This document shows positions 43,362 to 54,150 of a stretch of DNA of 64,000 nt, in pieces; positions within the stretch are counted from its first letter, which is position 1; every line of letters starts with the position of its first letter. Source of the DNA: Ryuthela nishihirai (lineage: Eukaryota; Arthropoda; Arachnida; Araneae; Heptathelidae); the NCBI GenBank assembly GCA_038380435.1, contig JAWZYU010000027.1, positions 4,895,156 to 4,959,155 of the forward strand. The letters run 5' to 3'. The position numbers and the translations under genes are program-made. Under the pieces are notes generated by a model. That model was given only the letters and a program-made list of their open reading frames with translations. It was not told where the DNA came from and did not search any database.

Positions 43362-43911
43362 AACCATCACCATCATTCTCAAGCAGCCATGGGCAAGCAT
43401 ATCTGTCCCGAGCTAAATCTGTAGCATCTGGCCACTGTACACCAATTCTAACAAGGTCCTGTTTGACATTGTCTGTCCACTGCATCCTAGGTCTTTCCCT
43501 CTTTTTGAGGCCTCTAGGCACACTGTTCATAACCCTATATGCAAATCTATAAATATGCATACAGGCAACATGGCCAAGTCAAAAGAGTCTCTCCCTGCAC
43601 AATATGTTGCTCAAAGGTGGCTGCCAACTCTTTTGCCTAACTTTATCATTACTTACAGAGTTGAATGACCTAATGCCCAAGATACTGCGTAAGCATCTAG
43701 AATCAAAAGCATCAAATTTCCTGTTATCTTGCTTACAAAGTGTCCAGATTTCACTACAATAACTAACTCTAGAAAGAACCAAACTTATACAGTCTAATTT
43801 TAGTCTTCAATTGTATATCCCTATTTCTCTACACTCTCCATAGATTCTTAAAAGTCCCAGCAGCAATCTCCCTATTTGTCAGTTAATCTTATGCCTTACA
43901 TCACCAATACA
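43362..43911 (-). mobile_element. RTE-like LINE, 3' fragment
   Basis: - strand C-terminal coding region (RPRMQWTDNVKQDLVRIG, EIWTLCKQDNRKFDAFDSR) with the tail at 43362-43380. About 30 bp are missing at the extreme 3' end compared with other copies. Confidence 0.82.
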
Positions 43912-44826
43912 GGCCTACAGGCAGGCATGAGCTATGGAGGTCCAACTGGACTCTGTAATTTTGCTCTTCAGATGTGTCTCTTTTAAGCTGCAGCTGCTGC
44001 ATTTGGCCACTGTAGGCCAATTCTAGCAAGGTCCTGTTTGACATTGTCTGCCCATCGCTTCCTAGGTCTTCCCCTTTTTCTGATACCCTTAGGTACACTG
44101 TTCATAATCCTCTTCGCCAACCCCTCAGTGCGAGCTCCTGTACATGGTGAAGGGACACCCTGTGAAGTTTCAGCTGGCTAGGGTACCTTCACAGGGTCCT
44201 GAACGCTTGCCCACGTGTTTGCCGTGTCCTTGCGGATACCCGTGTCCCGAGAAAGGAGGATCCTGGTGTTGCTTGGGGGTCCCCGTCTTCTCTCTTCAGC
44301 TCATGACTGGCAGGGTCCCCTTTGGCCGCCATTAGGGAGCCTGTCGTCACTGGGCTGGGCAATGGATTCCGGAGCCTCTGCTTCCAGTAAACAGGAGCCC
44401 CCCCCCCTCCCCCCCCTCCCTCCCAAGGAGCAATCGGCTGGTGGACAGGTCCTGCTAGGGTCAACTGTGCAGAGCGGTGAGTAACCTTGCCCAAAGTCTG
44501 GGTACAGGTTTGTGAGTTTCCTCTCAAATTATTTTCCTTTCATAGTTATAATTTCTTTGTCCAGTTTAAAATCCAGTTTGGCTGTTCACAATTTTATTTT
44601 TTACTTAGTTCCTTTTGTGAAGAAAGGTTTTTTTTCACACATTTCTCATTTCACTTTCCTTTTATTTCTTTGTGATGACTTGGCTCACTGTGTGTGTGGG
44701 TATAGTGCCTGTGTAGCCCTGGCGTCTGACTGGGCATCCCCTTGTTGGGCTCCGTGAAGGGTGGGGACAGTGGGCACTGAACTATGCAAAAACCAACGAG
44801 AGTTGATGACGAGATTAATGTGATCA

Positions 44827-46740
44827 ATGCCAACAAGAGAGCTTGACATGAACCCCCAACTTCCTCATCTTTGTTATCTCTGCTGTCTTCTTTGTGTTTC
44901 TTCACTCCCAAGATTCCTGATCATCCACTCCATGGTTGGTCAAGTACTTGGGGACATGTCCCCATTTTTTGTCAACAAAGTTTTGAAAGGTCTTGTGGGA
45001 GAACTGAAATCCATCAAGCACCTACGATCTGGTGACTTGCAGGTTGAGACCACTTGTTCCAAACACTCGGAACTGCTCCTGAATGTCAAAGAGATTGGTG
45101 GGGTGGCTGTTGAGGTCACTTCCCACAAAACTTTGAATTCCTCTCGGGGTGTGATAACTGAGTGGGGCCTCCTCAAAGTCACCGAGGAGGAAATCTTCTC
45201 AGAGCTCACTCCCCAAGAAGTAATAGCAGTCAATCGAGTTTCGACACGCCGTGATGGTAAATTGGTACCCACCTGGGTACTGATTGTGACATTGAACATG
45301 CCAAGCCTTCCTTCTTTCATCAAGGCAGGTTATTTACATTGTGAGGTATGGCTGTATATTCTGAACCTTTTGCGTTCCTTTCAGTGTCAGAAATACGGCC
45401 ATGCCCGCATAGTTTGCTGGGGCAAACCCACCTGTGCTTGCTGTGGCAGTAAGGATCACCTTAATCCTAACATCATTCCAGTTATGGTGGAGACCAACTT
45501 TCTCAGTCTTATCTTCGATCGGAAATTGACATTTTTATCACACAAACGTCATCTCAGGTCCAATTGCATGCGGGCATTGAACATCGTTAAGGTCCTCTCC
45601 TCCCTTTCTTGGAGGTGGGCCGATGTTCTTTGCTCCGCCTGTACTGTGCACTTGTCTGGTCGAAATTGGACTACAGATCCCAGGTGTACGACTCCGCCTG
45701 GGATTCGGTGGTAAAGGTGCTGGACTCCCTCCATCATCAGGCCCTCTGTGTTTGCACAGGAGCCTTCCTCACCTCACCAGCCCAGAGTCTTTATGTTGAG
45801 ACCGACAAACCATGTTTATCTATTTGCTGTCAGCAGTTTCTCTACAATAAACATCTAAATTGCGATCCCTGTCTGGCCATCCCACTTGGGACTGCATTTT
45901 CAGTCCGAAGTGGGAAATGCTTTTCTCTAATCAGCTGACTGTCATTAGTCCATTTGGTTTGCAAATATGAGTCTACTTCAGAGACATCAACATCAGTCTC
46001 GATAGCATTGCACAGCACAGTTGATGGCCAAGCCACTACCACCGTGACTCGCTGTTTCCCCTTCCTGTGATTTTTCCCAGTGCAGGACGGGGAAGGCATT
46101 TACTCCCAACTGTGTATATCAGCAAAATCTTTGCCGGCCATCGTGCTGAGCACTCAGACTTCTTGCCTGTCTTCACAGATGTCTCAAAGTCCGGTACATC
46201 TGTGGGATCAGCCATGGTCTGCTGTGATGTAATCACTGCAGACCAGATCCCACTGCAGTGTTCTATCTTCACTGCAGAGTTGTACACTATCAGTTTTGCC
46301 TTGGATAACATGGCAGCTAAGTATCGTCGGTGTGTGATTTACACCAACTCACTTAGTTCGTTACAGGCTTTGATCTCAATGAGGCATCGGCCTCACCCAG
46401 TTCTTTCTCAGATCTGCCAGCAACTACATCGTCTGGCAGCCACAACCACCATCCATTTCTGTTGGGTGCCTGGTCACATCAGAATCAGGGTCAATGATTT
46501 GGCAGATGCCGCTGCCAGGTCAGCCACGCCCCTGTTTGACTCTCCTTTGCTGGTACCATATTTGGATTTCCGGCAGCGTTTTACAATTGAGCTCCGGGCA
46601 CAGTGACAGAGATCTTGGTCAGAACAGCTTACAAACAAGCTCTTTGAGATCAAACCTATCATCAAGCCATGGCAGTCTTGTTACTGCAGGAATCGCAAGG
46701 AGGAAGTTGTACTTGCTCGGCTCCACTTAGGTCATTCCTT
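44827..46740 (+). pseudogene. Gag-like ORF fused to RT end plus RNase H (internally deleted)
   Basis: 44827-45470 is gag-like, ending in zinc knuckles CQKYGHARIVCW and CACCGSKDH, the first a CCHC box. Sequence from the end of a reverse transcriptase follows directly (LSLIFDRKLTFLSHKRHLRS, then after a shift RLYCALVWSKLDYRSQVY and VLDSLHHQALCVCTGAF). Everything from endonuclease to the RT active site is missing between these. RNase H is open at 46067-46606: FTDVSKSG, CSIFTAELYTI, YTNSLSSLQAL, HFCWVPGHI, NDLADAAAR. The Asp normally in the FTDSLSS block is Asn here, so the RNase H would be inactive even if expressed. Confidence 0.85.
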
Positions 46741-47041
46741 TATTACTCATTCATTTCTTCTACGGGCGGACGACGAACCTAAGTGAGAGTTTTCCGACAC
46801 CATTTTAACTGTTAAACATATTTTAATTTCTTGTCCTTGTTTTACCTTTGACATATGTTTTTTCACTTTCATAATTTTATGTCCGAACCCCTTACACTCA
46901 GACATCTGTTATCTGATGACTGTTGTTTTTCCTCTGTATTTAAATTTTTACCTTATACAAGTTATTTTACTCGCTTATAGTTTTACTCTGCAGTTTATTG
47001 TATATATATGTTTAAACCAGGGCTCTTACACCTGGGTTACT

Positions 47042-47424
47042 GGGGCGGGGTTGGCTCAGTTGGTAGCGCGCCAGGCTCGTAATCTGTAGTTCCCAGGTTC
47101 GAGTCCCAGCAGGATCAGCGTTGAGATTTATCTCCGCAAAATTCCCCGCCCTGCCCACGGTCAGTAGGGGACACCGATGGGCTTGGAAAGGCCGCCGTCT
47201 GTCGGATGGGACGTTAAGCCGTGGCCCCGTGTGCGGGAGAGCCATACCCTGTGCACGTTAAAGAACACGCTGGATGGCCTTGACAGGAGGCTACCATCTG
47301 TCTCCCAACAGCTGTTCCAGTGGGTCCCCTCCCCCAACCTTCTCTGAGCCTTTGGGGTCCATGTGACCTGGCCATTTAGCCCATGGTGTGCAAAAAAGTG
47401 CCTCTCAGAGGTAAAACAACCCAA
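47042..47424 (+). repeat. SINE1, full-length reference copy
   Basis: 383 bp flanked by CCTGGGTTACT on both sides (47031-47041, 47425-47435), an exact 11-bp target-site duplication. The head GGTTGGCTCAGTTGGTAGCG and box B GGTTCGAGTCCCAGC are intact enough to act as an RNA polymerase III promoter. The body contains GGATGGGACGTTAAGCCGTG and GTGCACGTTAAAGAACACGC. The 3' end is AGGTAAAACAACCCAA without a long A tail. Confidence 0.95.
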
Positions 47425-49744
47425 CCTGGGTTACTTTTATTTATTTTTACAACATATTTCTACATTTGTTTATTGTTATTCACTATCTGCCACTTTATTG
47501 TTTTACATTTTTCTTGTTGACTATGTAGTTTATTTTAACAAATTGGTTGAGGGTTTCATGACTTTTATCTTTCCCTTTTTGGACATCGTTTGGCGCATTA
47601 TAGCCTTAGATGCTAATGTGCCATAAAACCCTAAATAACCATCCATCCTCTTTGCCAATTTTCAGCTATGCATATAAGCAACACGCCCAAACCAATGCAG
47701 TCTCTCTCCGCAGAATATGCTGCTCAAAGGAGGTTGATGACTCCTCCTTCTAACCTCATCATTACTTACAAATCAAACCACCTAATTCTTAAGATATTGT
47801 ATAAGATTCTAAAATCAAACGCACCAAGTTTCTTGTTATCCTGTTTACAAAGGGTCCATGTTTCACAATAATAACTAACCTTAGAAAGAATCAAATTATT
47901 ATACAGCCTAATTTTAGTCTTTAGGTGTACACGCCTATTTTTCTACACTCTCCATAGATTCTTAAAAGTCCCAGTGGCAATCCCTACTCTTCTATTTATC
48001 TCCTGCCACACATCACCAGTATCTGTTACATAGCTCCCAAGATAATTAAACTGAGACACTTGCTCAAGAGTGCTGCCATTCAAAGCAACTGAAGCACTAT
48101 ATGCCTCATCAATTTTCATAATTTTAGTTTTTTCTCTGTTTATCACCAAACCCTACTCTATTACCAGTCTCATCAACAGCCCTAATGAACGAATTCATCT
48201 CATCGACATCAGTAGCCAACAGGGCCAAATCATCTGCATAATCTAAATCAGAAATTTTGAAATCTCTCAACCATTTAAGGCCAAAATCTTTCCCTTGCAA
48301 ATAATTTTGCATAACATATTCAATAACCAAATAAAATAGAAAAGGAGAAAAAAATTCACCCTTGTCTAACTCCACTAGCAATGCTAAATCAATTGCTGAA
48401 AAACATACCAACTCTAACACACAACTCTGTGTTATTATAGAGAACTTTCATTGCACTAACTGACTTATCAGGTATTCCATATGATCTAACAATCGACCAC
48501 AAATTATGTTGATCAACAGAGTCAAAAGCCTTTTTTGAAATCTATATTGGTCTGTAAATTGTGGGGTCTGTAAATGGTAGCTAGGCATAAACTGCAAGAA
48601 GAGCTGTGTGCCAATTCCCAGTGATGATGCACAGAACTGGTCAGGTTTAGCGCCTAATGTCCAACTCGTGGTGCAGGCCATTAGTACCTTTCAAAAGAGA
48701 TATTCTCTTTTGGAAGGGAATGAAAGGGGAGGGCTGCCATTTCAGTATGATCTACTGATCTGGTTATTTTAAGCCTATTTTTTTAATTTTTTTTTTAAGC
48801 CTATTTTATTCCTATTTTTTTTTCAACCCTACTGGGAGTGGTCAACTTCACAGGATCCTGGTGCTGACCATTTATACCTACTAGACTGGAATTGCTTATG
48901 GATTTGAGCTTCATTATGGATCCTGGACTTGCTGCACTGGTGGGCCTCTGTTGAGGGAGAATTTGCCGCTGTGTTTTGTGTTTGCTTCTGGATTGCCAGC
49001 CCTAAGTGAACAGAGGCATGGGATATCTTGTATCAGCTGGTGGATAATTCTGATCAGACACCAATGCAGGTACCTGAACCTCATTTAGCTAGTTGGGCAT
49101 CATCAATAATAAACTGGAGTAATGTGTCTCAGGTAGGCCATATGGCTCTTGAAAAAGTCCACTTGAAAAGGTGGTGCCAGAAGTTCCTACCACCATCGGT
49201 GACTTCAGCCTTTAGCGGAGGAGGAACAGGTCTTTGACCCATGCCTGCGATCAGGAGGCTGTTTGATATTGTTGACTCTACCTATCTCAATAAACCTAGT
49301 TTCTTTAAAAATCCTACTAATCATTTTCTCTCTGCAGGAATTCCAGTGCTATAACCTAGATTTTTTAGGCTTGCAAGAGACCAGATGGACAGGTAAAGGT
49401 GAGATACTTAAAAATAACTTTAAATTTCTCATTTCAGGGAGGGAGGATGGAAAGCATCTCCAAGGTGTAGGTTTGCTTCTCAGCAGACACACCAGTGATA
49501 CTCTTCTAGGATATGACTGCATTAATAAAGGATTACTTAAAGCAAAATTTAAAACAAAAATTAAAGACGAACGTCATCTGTTGTTATGCTCCAACAGAGG
49601 ACTCCAATGAGAACAAGAAGGATGCGTTTTACAGCCAGCTTCAGGATATTTTGAATTCTGTGAAGAAAGGATATATTTCTCTTGTGCTAGATGACTTCAG
49701 TGCTAAAATTCTTACTGACTGTGACCTTTGGGCAGGAGTTTTAG

Positions 49745-49790
49745 GTCTCTTTGGAACTACCACAATAAATTGTGGTAGTTCCAAAGAGAC
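49745..49790. repeat. Perfect 21-bp hairpin in RTE copy G endonuclease
   Basis: Arms 49745-49765 and 49770-49790 are exact reverse complements around the loop TAAA. Other RTE copies have only one arm here (near 8395 and 21270), so the second is an inverted insertion. Nearby 49795-49855 carries further partial repeats of the same sequence (GAGAGTTCCAGAGAGACC). Confidence 0.95.
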
Positions 49791-50750
49791 GTAAAACTCC
49801 TGAGAGTTCCAGAGAGACCTAAAGCGCTATGAAAAAGAACTATGCATTGGTAGTTCCAATGGTAATGGGGAATGTCTCCTACAGGTAAGTAAACTTATTG
49901 GTTTATGAATAACTAATACATACTACAAACACCAGGACATTTATAAATATACCTGGGTTTCACTTGATGGGTTGCACAGGAATATGAAAGATTATATTTT
50001 AATTAATAGCAAATGGGCTAGTTTAGTTAGGAATATCAGATTGTATAGGGGAGCCAAAATTGGGTTTGACCATTATCTGGTCAAAAGTCTCTTGCAGCTG
50101 AAGCTTAAGAAATGTTGTGCTAAGGTTAAGAAAATTACCTTCAACACTGAAGGTCTGAAAGATCCAGATATAGCAAAGCATACCATGATAGGCTTCTTAG
50201 TCATTATGATAATCGTGGTTTACTTACTGCTGAAGTTGAGAAAGAATGGGATCAGTTTGAACAGGCTTTTCTTGAAACCAACAGTACTCTTTTGGGTAAA
50301 AGGGAACAGAGGAAACAATGTTATTTGAGTGATAAGGCTATGAAACTTATTTCTGAAAGAAGGAAGTGCAGGATTAATATGAATCAACATCCTACTAACC
50401 CTAACAGAAGTATTACAATGAGCTTAATAAACATGTAAAGGATCACTTAACAGCTGATAAGAATCTTTGGCTTGATAGCTTGGCTGACAAAGCAGAGGAA
50501 GCAGTTAGACAGCACAACAGCAGAGGTTTGTACCAGGTTGTTAATGTTTTATGTGGGAAGAAATAGACAGGTACACAGGGATTGAGGGATAAATATGGCA
50601 AGGTGGTTGAAGGAAGGACTTTGTGATGGCTAGGCGGGCTGAACATTTCAGAGATGTTCTAAATAATGTGATTATTTCTACTCTCATTGTTTGTAATGAG
50701 GATAGATGCATTGCTAGCTTTTATGATGGCACTATATCACATTCCGAAGT

Positions 50751-50800
50751 TGCAGTTTTAATTTAGAGATAGCATTGGCTATCTCTAAATTAAAACTGCA
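50751..50800. repeat. Perfect 23-bp hairpin in RTE copy G reverse transcriptase
   Basis: Arms 50751-50773 and 50778-50800 are exact reverse complements around ATTG. The right arm is the normal RT sequence (ISKLKLHK region, compare 9320-9345); the left is its inverted duplicate. Confidence 0.95.
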
Positions 50801-52050
50801 TAAATTCCCAGGGGTGGACGAAATCACCACTGAAATTCGGAGAGCAGGGAACATTTGTGTTCTCACATGACTGACTGAAAGTTTTAATATTTTTTATGAT
50901 AAAAGTGTTGTTACTAAGGATTTTATTAGGGCTATCATTGTCCCAATTTTTAAAAAAGGTGATCGCAGTTCTTGTGATAATTATAGGGGAATTAGTTTAC
51001 ATTCTATTCCAAGGAAAGTTCTTTGCTTGATTATACTTAATAGAATTAAGAATTTGGTTGATGGACAACTGTGTGATGAACAGTGTGGATTCAGAAGTGG
51101 TAGGGTATGTATTGATCAAATATTTTCACTTAGGCAGATTCTTGAGAAATGTTTAGAGTTTCAGAAACCTATGGTTGCTAGCTTTATAGATTTTTAAAAA
51201 GGCTTTTGACTCTGTTGATGACATAATTTGTGGTTCACTGTTAGATCATATGGAATACCCGATAAATTAGTGTAATGAGAGCTCTCTATAATAACACTGA
51301 GTCTTGTGTGAGAGTTGGTATGTCTTGCAGCGATTGATTTAGCAATGTTAGTGGAGTTAGACAAGGGTGCATTTTGTCTCCTTTTCCCTTTTGTTTGATT
51401 ATTGATTATATAATGCAAAATTCTTTGCAAGGGAAAGATTTTGGCCTTAAATGGTCAAGAGGTTTCAAAATTTCTGATTTAGATTATGCAGATGATTTGG
51501 CCCTATTGGCTACTGATGTTGATGAGATGAATTCGTTCATTAGGGCTGTTGATGAGACTGGTAATAGAGTAGGTTTGGTTATAAACAGAGAGAAAACTAA
51601 AGTGATGAAAATTGTTCAGGCAGGCTGTGATTCAGTTAATCTGAATGGTTGCAGTCTTGAGCAGGTGTCACAGTTTAATTACCTTGGGAGCTATGTAACA
51701 GATACTGGTGATGTGCAGCATGAGATAAATAGAAGAATAGTGATTGCCGCTGGGACTTTTAAGAATCTATGAAGAGTGTGGAAAAATAGGCATATACACC
51801 TAAAGACTAAAATTAGGCTATAATAGTTTGGTTCTTTCTAAGGTTAGTTATGCTAGTGAAACATGGACCTTTGTAAGCAGCATAACAAGAAACTTGATGC
51901 CTTTGATTCTAGATGCTTACGCAGTGTCTTGGACATTAGGTGGTTTGACTCTGTAAGTAATGATGAGGTTAGAAGAAGGAGTCATCAACCTCTTTTGAGC
52001 AGCATATTGTGCAGAGAGACAGCTTTGGTTTGGCCATGTTGCCCTGTATT

Positions 52051-52287
52051 CATAGCTGCAAATTGGCAAACAGGATTATGAACAGTGTGCCTAAGGGTAT
52101 CAGAAAAAGGGGAAGACCTAGGTTCCGATGGACAGATAATGTCAAACAGGACCTTGCTAGAATTGGTCTAGAGTGGCGAAATGCTGTAGCTCGAAAGAGA
52201 TGCGTCTAGAGAGGAAAATTACACTGTCTGGGTGGACCTCCATAGCCCATGACTTTATGTTTATGTATGTATGTATGTATGTGTGTG

Positions 52288-52331
<44 letters not shown>

Positions 52332-52886
52332 TGTCATGAGGTGGGTGGGTAGGTAGGTATTATCATCTTAGTGAACATTGTCAGTAGTGAAGATAACATT
52401 ACTTCACTAGTATGTTCTCTTATTTAATAGTCACATGCTACTGCTCACATAACACCATGACGTGATCTATTCAATATTATGAGTTTTCTGCAGTATTATA
52501 ACAATTTACAAGGCTTCACAGCAGTACAGTGGTATTGTGTTGCCTCACAGTGACACTGCTACAGCTGAGGTCAGTGTTCGAATCGTTGGTCGTGGCATTG
52601 CTGTTTGTACTGTGCTATCCTTGTATAAGAAGGCCTATATAAGCTGTCAGTAGTTTCTAGGACTCTGATAAAAAAATTACATTGTCACAAAAAATCCTAA
52701 ATGTGCATATGTTTGTATATATAGTGATATTAAACATAAAGTAACACTTCATGCTTTTAAAATAAGGGTATTATACTATATATTTGTAATAAGTGACCAT
52801 TAACTCTTAAGTGATACCATGGATCAATGCACATATATATTGAAAATTTAGTTACAAAAAAAGTTTTTTTTTTCTGCTTAAGTATA
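52051..52886 (+). repeat. RTE 3' end plus downstream block shared with 60805-62071
   Basis: From CATAGCTGCAAATTGGCAAA onward this is over 90% alike by eye with 60805-62071, through the RTE C-terminus, the microsatellite and about 540 bp of non-RTE sequence (GTCATGAGGTGGGTGG, TTCGAATCGTTGGTCGTGGC, CTATATAAGCTGTCAGTAG). Here the TTAAGTGATACCATGG site lacks the SINE1 present at 61574. Confidence 0.88.
52256..52335 (+). repeat. Microsatellite (TATG)n(TG)n(CGTG)n
   Basis: Three phases of simple repeat in series at the RTE 3' terminus. The equivalent at 61010-61085 has only the first two, so the array has evolved since duplication. Confidence 0.95.
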
Positions 52887-53182
52887 CCTTAATTAAAATT
52901 GAAATATAGAATAAACTGGTATAAAAATAATATCAGTTTAATAATTTTACCAAAGTTTAAACATTACTGGGTCATATTAATTCCATGGTACCATGTACGA
53001 AAAATTTTCAAAGATTTTAATCTAAATGCATATCTTGAGGTATAATTATCATATAAAGACTAGTGGTAGAGTTACAAATTAAAACTAAAGTGATTTCACC
53101 ATTTTTGATATGGTTATCATTGTCTTGTTATTAGTAGGTGAGCTACCTGTAAGTACTTTATCTCTCTCTCCTATAAAAGTAA
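52887..53182. other. AT-rich intron sequence
   Basis: Nothing recognised. Confidence 0.45.
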
Positions 53183-53728
53183 TCTCTCAAGCAGCTGCTT
53201 GCCACATAGAGGTCGTTTTACCTTTGAGAGGCACTTTTTTGCACACAATGACCTAAATGGCCAGGTCACAAGTACCCTGAAGACTTGGAGAAGGTTGTGG
53301 ATGTAGACCCACTGAACAATTGTTGGAAGACAGAAAATAGCTCCTGTTAAGGCCATCCAGCATGTCTTTTAACATGCACAGGTGTGGCTCTCCCCCACAT
53401 GGGGCCACAGCTTAATGTCGCCTTCAACAGTCAGCAATCTTTCCAAGCCCATACTGAATGTGGGCAGGGAGTTTTATGGAGATAAATCTCAATGCTGACC
53501 CAGCTGGGACTGGAATCTGACCTGAGAACTGCAGATTACTAGCCTGGCATGCTACCAACTGAGCCACCCCTGCCACAAAGATAAATGGTATAGAGAAGGT
53601 CTGTGAGGAAGGCAAGACCTCAGCAGAAGAACTAAATGAGAGAAAACATCTACCCCTTATCTGGGGCATAAAACCAAGTTCCTTTTATCAGTAACCAAGC
53701 ACTTTAACCACTTGGTCACAGGGACAGT
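53183..53728 (-). repeat. SINE2 split by a SINE1
   Basis: SINE2 3' end at 53183-53213 (CTCAAGCAGCTGCTTGCCAC inverted) and its head and middle at 53575-53728 (GACCTCAGCAGAAG, ACCAAGTTCC box-B area). SINE1, also on the - strand, occupies 53214-53574 from its 3' end (TTTTACCTTTGAGAGGCAC) to its head (ACCAACTGAGCCACCCC). The target-site duplication is not clear. Confidence 0.85.
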
Positions 53729-53863
53729 CCAAAAACAATCCTCAAAATTCCAGTAGAATAAAACATTTGATTGAAATTTATTGTTTTGTTGAAAAACCAC
53801 TCTGTCACAAATTTCAAGTGGAAAAATGAGTCTGTTATTCATGTCCACATTCTTGTGATATTT

Positions 53864-54150
53864 CTGTTGTTTTACCTCTGAGTGGCATTTTTTACACACA
53901 ATGGCCAGGTCACAAGGATGCTGAGGGCTGAAAGAAGGTCAGGGGAAGGGGACTCACCGAACTTCTGTTAGGAGATGGAACTTCCCGTCAACGCCATCCA
54001 GCATGTTCTTTAATGTACATAGTGAATAGCTCTCCAGAACATGGGGCCACTGCTTTATATCCCTCCAATGGACTATGTCTATTCCAAGCCAATTGGTGTC
54101 CCCCTTTCTGACTGAGGGCAGAGTACAGGTTTGGCAGTAATTTTCACAAT
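53864..54150 (-). repeat. SINE1, head-less copy
   Basis: 3' end and body on the - strand (GTTTTACCTCTGAGTGGCA, GCCATCCAGCATGTTCTTTA, CATGGGGCCACTGC). It breaks off before the tRNA-like head. Confidence 0.8.

Larger units (their letters stand above)
44121..47644 (+). mobile_element. Jockey/I-type LINE nested in RTE copy F
   Basis: A GC-rich leader (44121-44470, CCTTTGGCCGCCATTAGGGA), a gag-like ORF, an RT end, an RNase H, and a 3' UTR ending CCATAAAACCCTAAATAACC. It is flanked by ATCCTCTTCGCCAA (44107-44120) and ATCCTCTTTGCCAA (47645-47658), a 14-bp duplication with one difference. The 3' UTR contains the SINE1 at 47042-47424. Most of the endonuclease and RT is deleted, so the 3.5-kb span (SINE included) is well short of a full element. 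Confidence 0.88.
43912..48540 (-). mobile_element. RTE-like LINE, copy F, split by a Jockey/I-type LINE
   Basis: Two parts, 43912-44120 and 47645-48540, are contiguous on the - strand once the insertion at 44121-47644 is removed. They run from the 3' end (RRKRWADNVKQ region) through the C-terminal domain to the YADD block (48225-48260, LDYADDLALLA) and on to the KKAFDSV region. The 5' end is truncated exactly where copy G begins, in opposite orientation. Confidence 0.85.
49263..52209 (+). pseudogene. Endonuclease-reverse transcriptase of RTE-like copy G (broken)
   Basis: Endonuclease: LGLQETRWTGKG (49370), CCYAPTED (49580), LVLDDFSAK (active GDFNAK altered to DDFSAK), KDYILINSKWASL. Reverse transcriptase: KGDRSSCDNYRG (50960), CGFRSGRVCIDQ (51085), LDYADDLALLATDVDEM (51478). 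C-terminus: SRCLRSVLDIRWFD and RGRPRFRWTDNVKQDLARIG (52100). Frames change at least at 49560, 49795, 50190, 51200 and 51770. The GD to DD change would itself disable the nuclease. Confidence 0.82.
48541..52250 (+). mobile_element. RTE-like LINE, copy G, near full length
   Basis: Leader from GGTCTGTAAATTGTGGGGTC (slightly duplicated at its very start), coding region 49263-52209, 3' end near 52245 and then a (TATG)n tail. It is broken by many frameshifts. It differs from the other copies by two perfect hairpins (49745-49790, 50751-50800) and by a shared sequence block after the tail. Confidence 0.85.

Noticed and set aside
44827..45714. 295-aa open frame as a zinc-finger host protein
   Set aside because: Gag-like LINE ORF fused by deletion to RT, with target-site duplications around the whole element.
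52256..52335. Microsatellite as a telomeric or regulatory repeat
   Set aside because: It is at the 3' terminus of an RTE-like copy and is best explained as an expanded tail.
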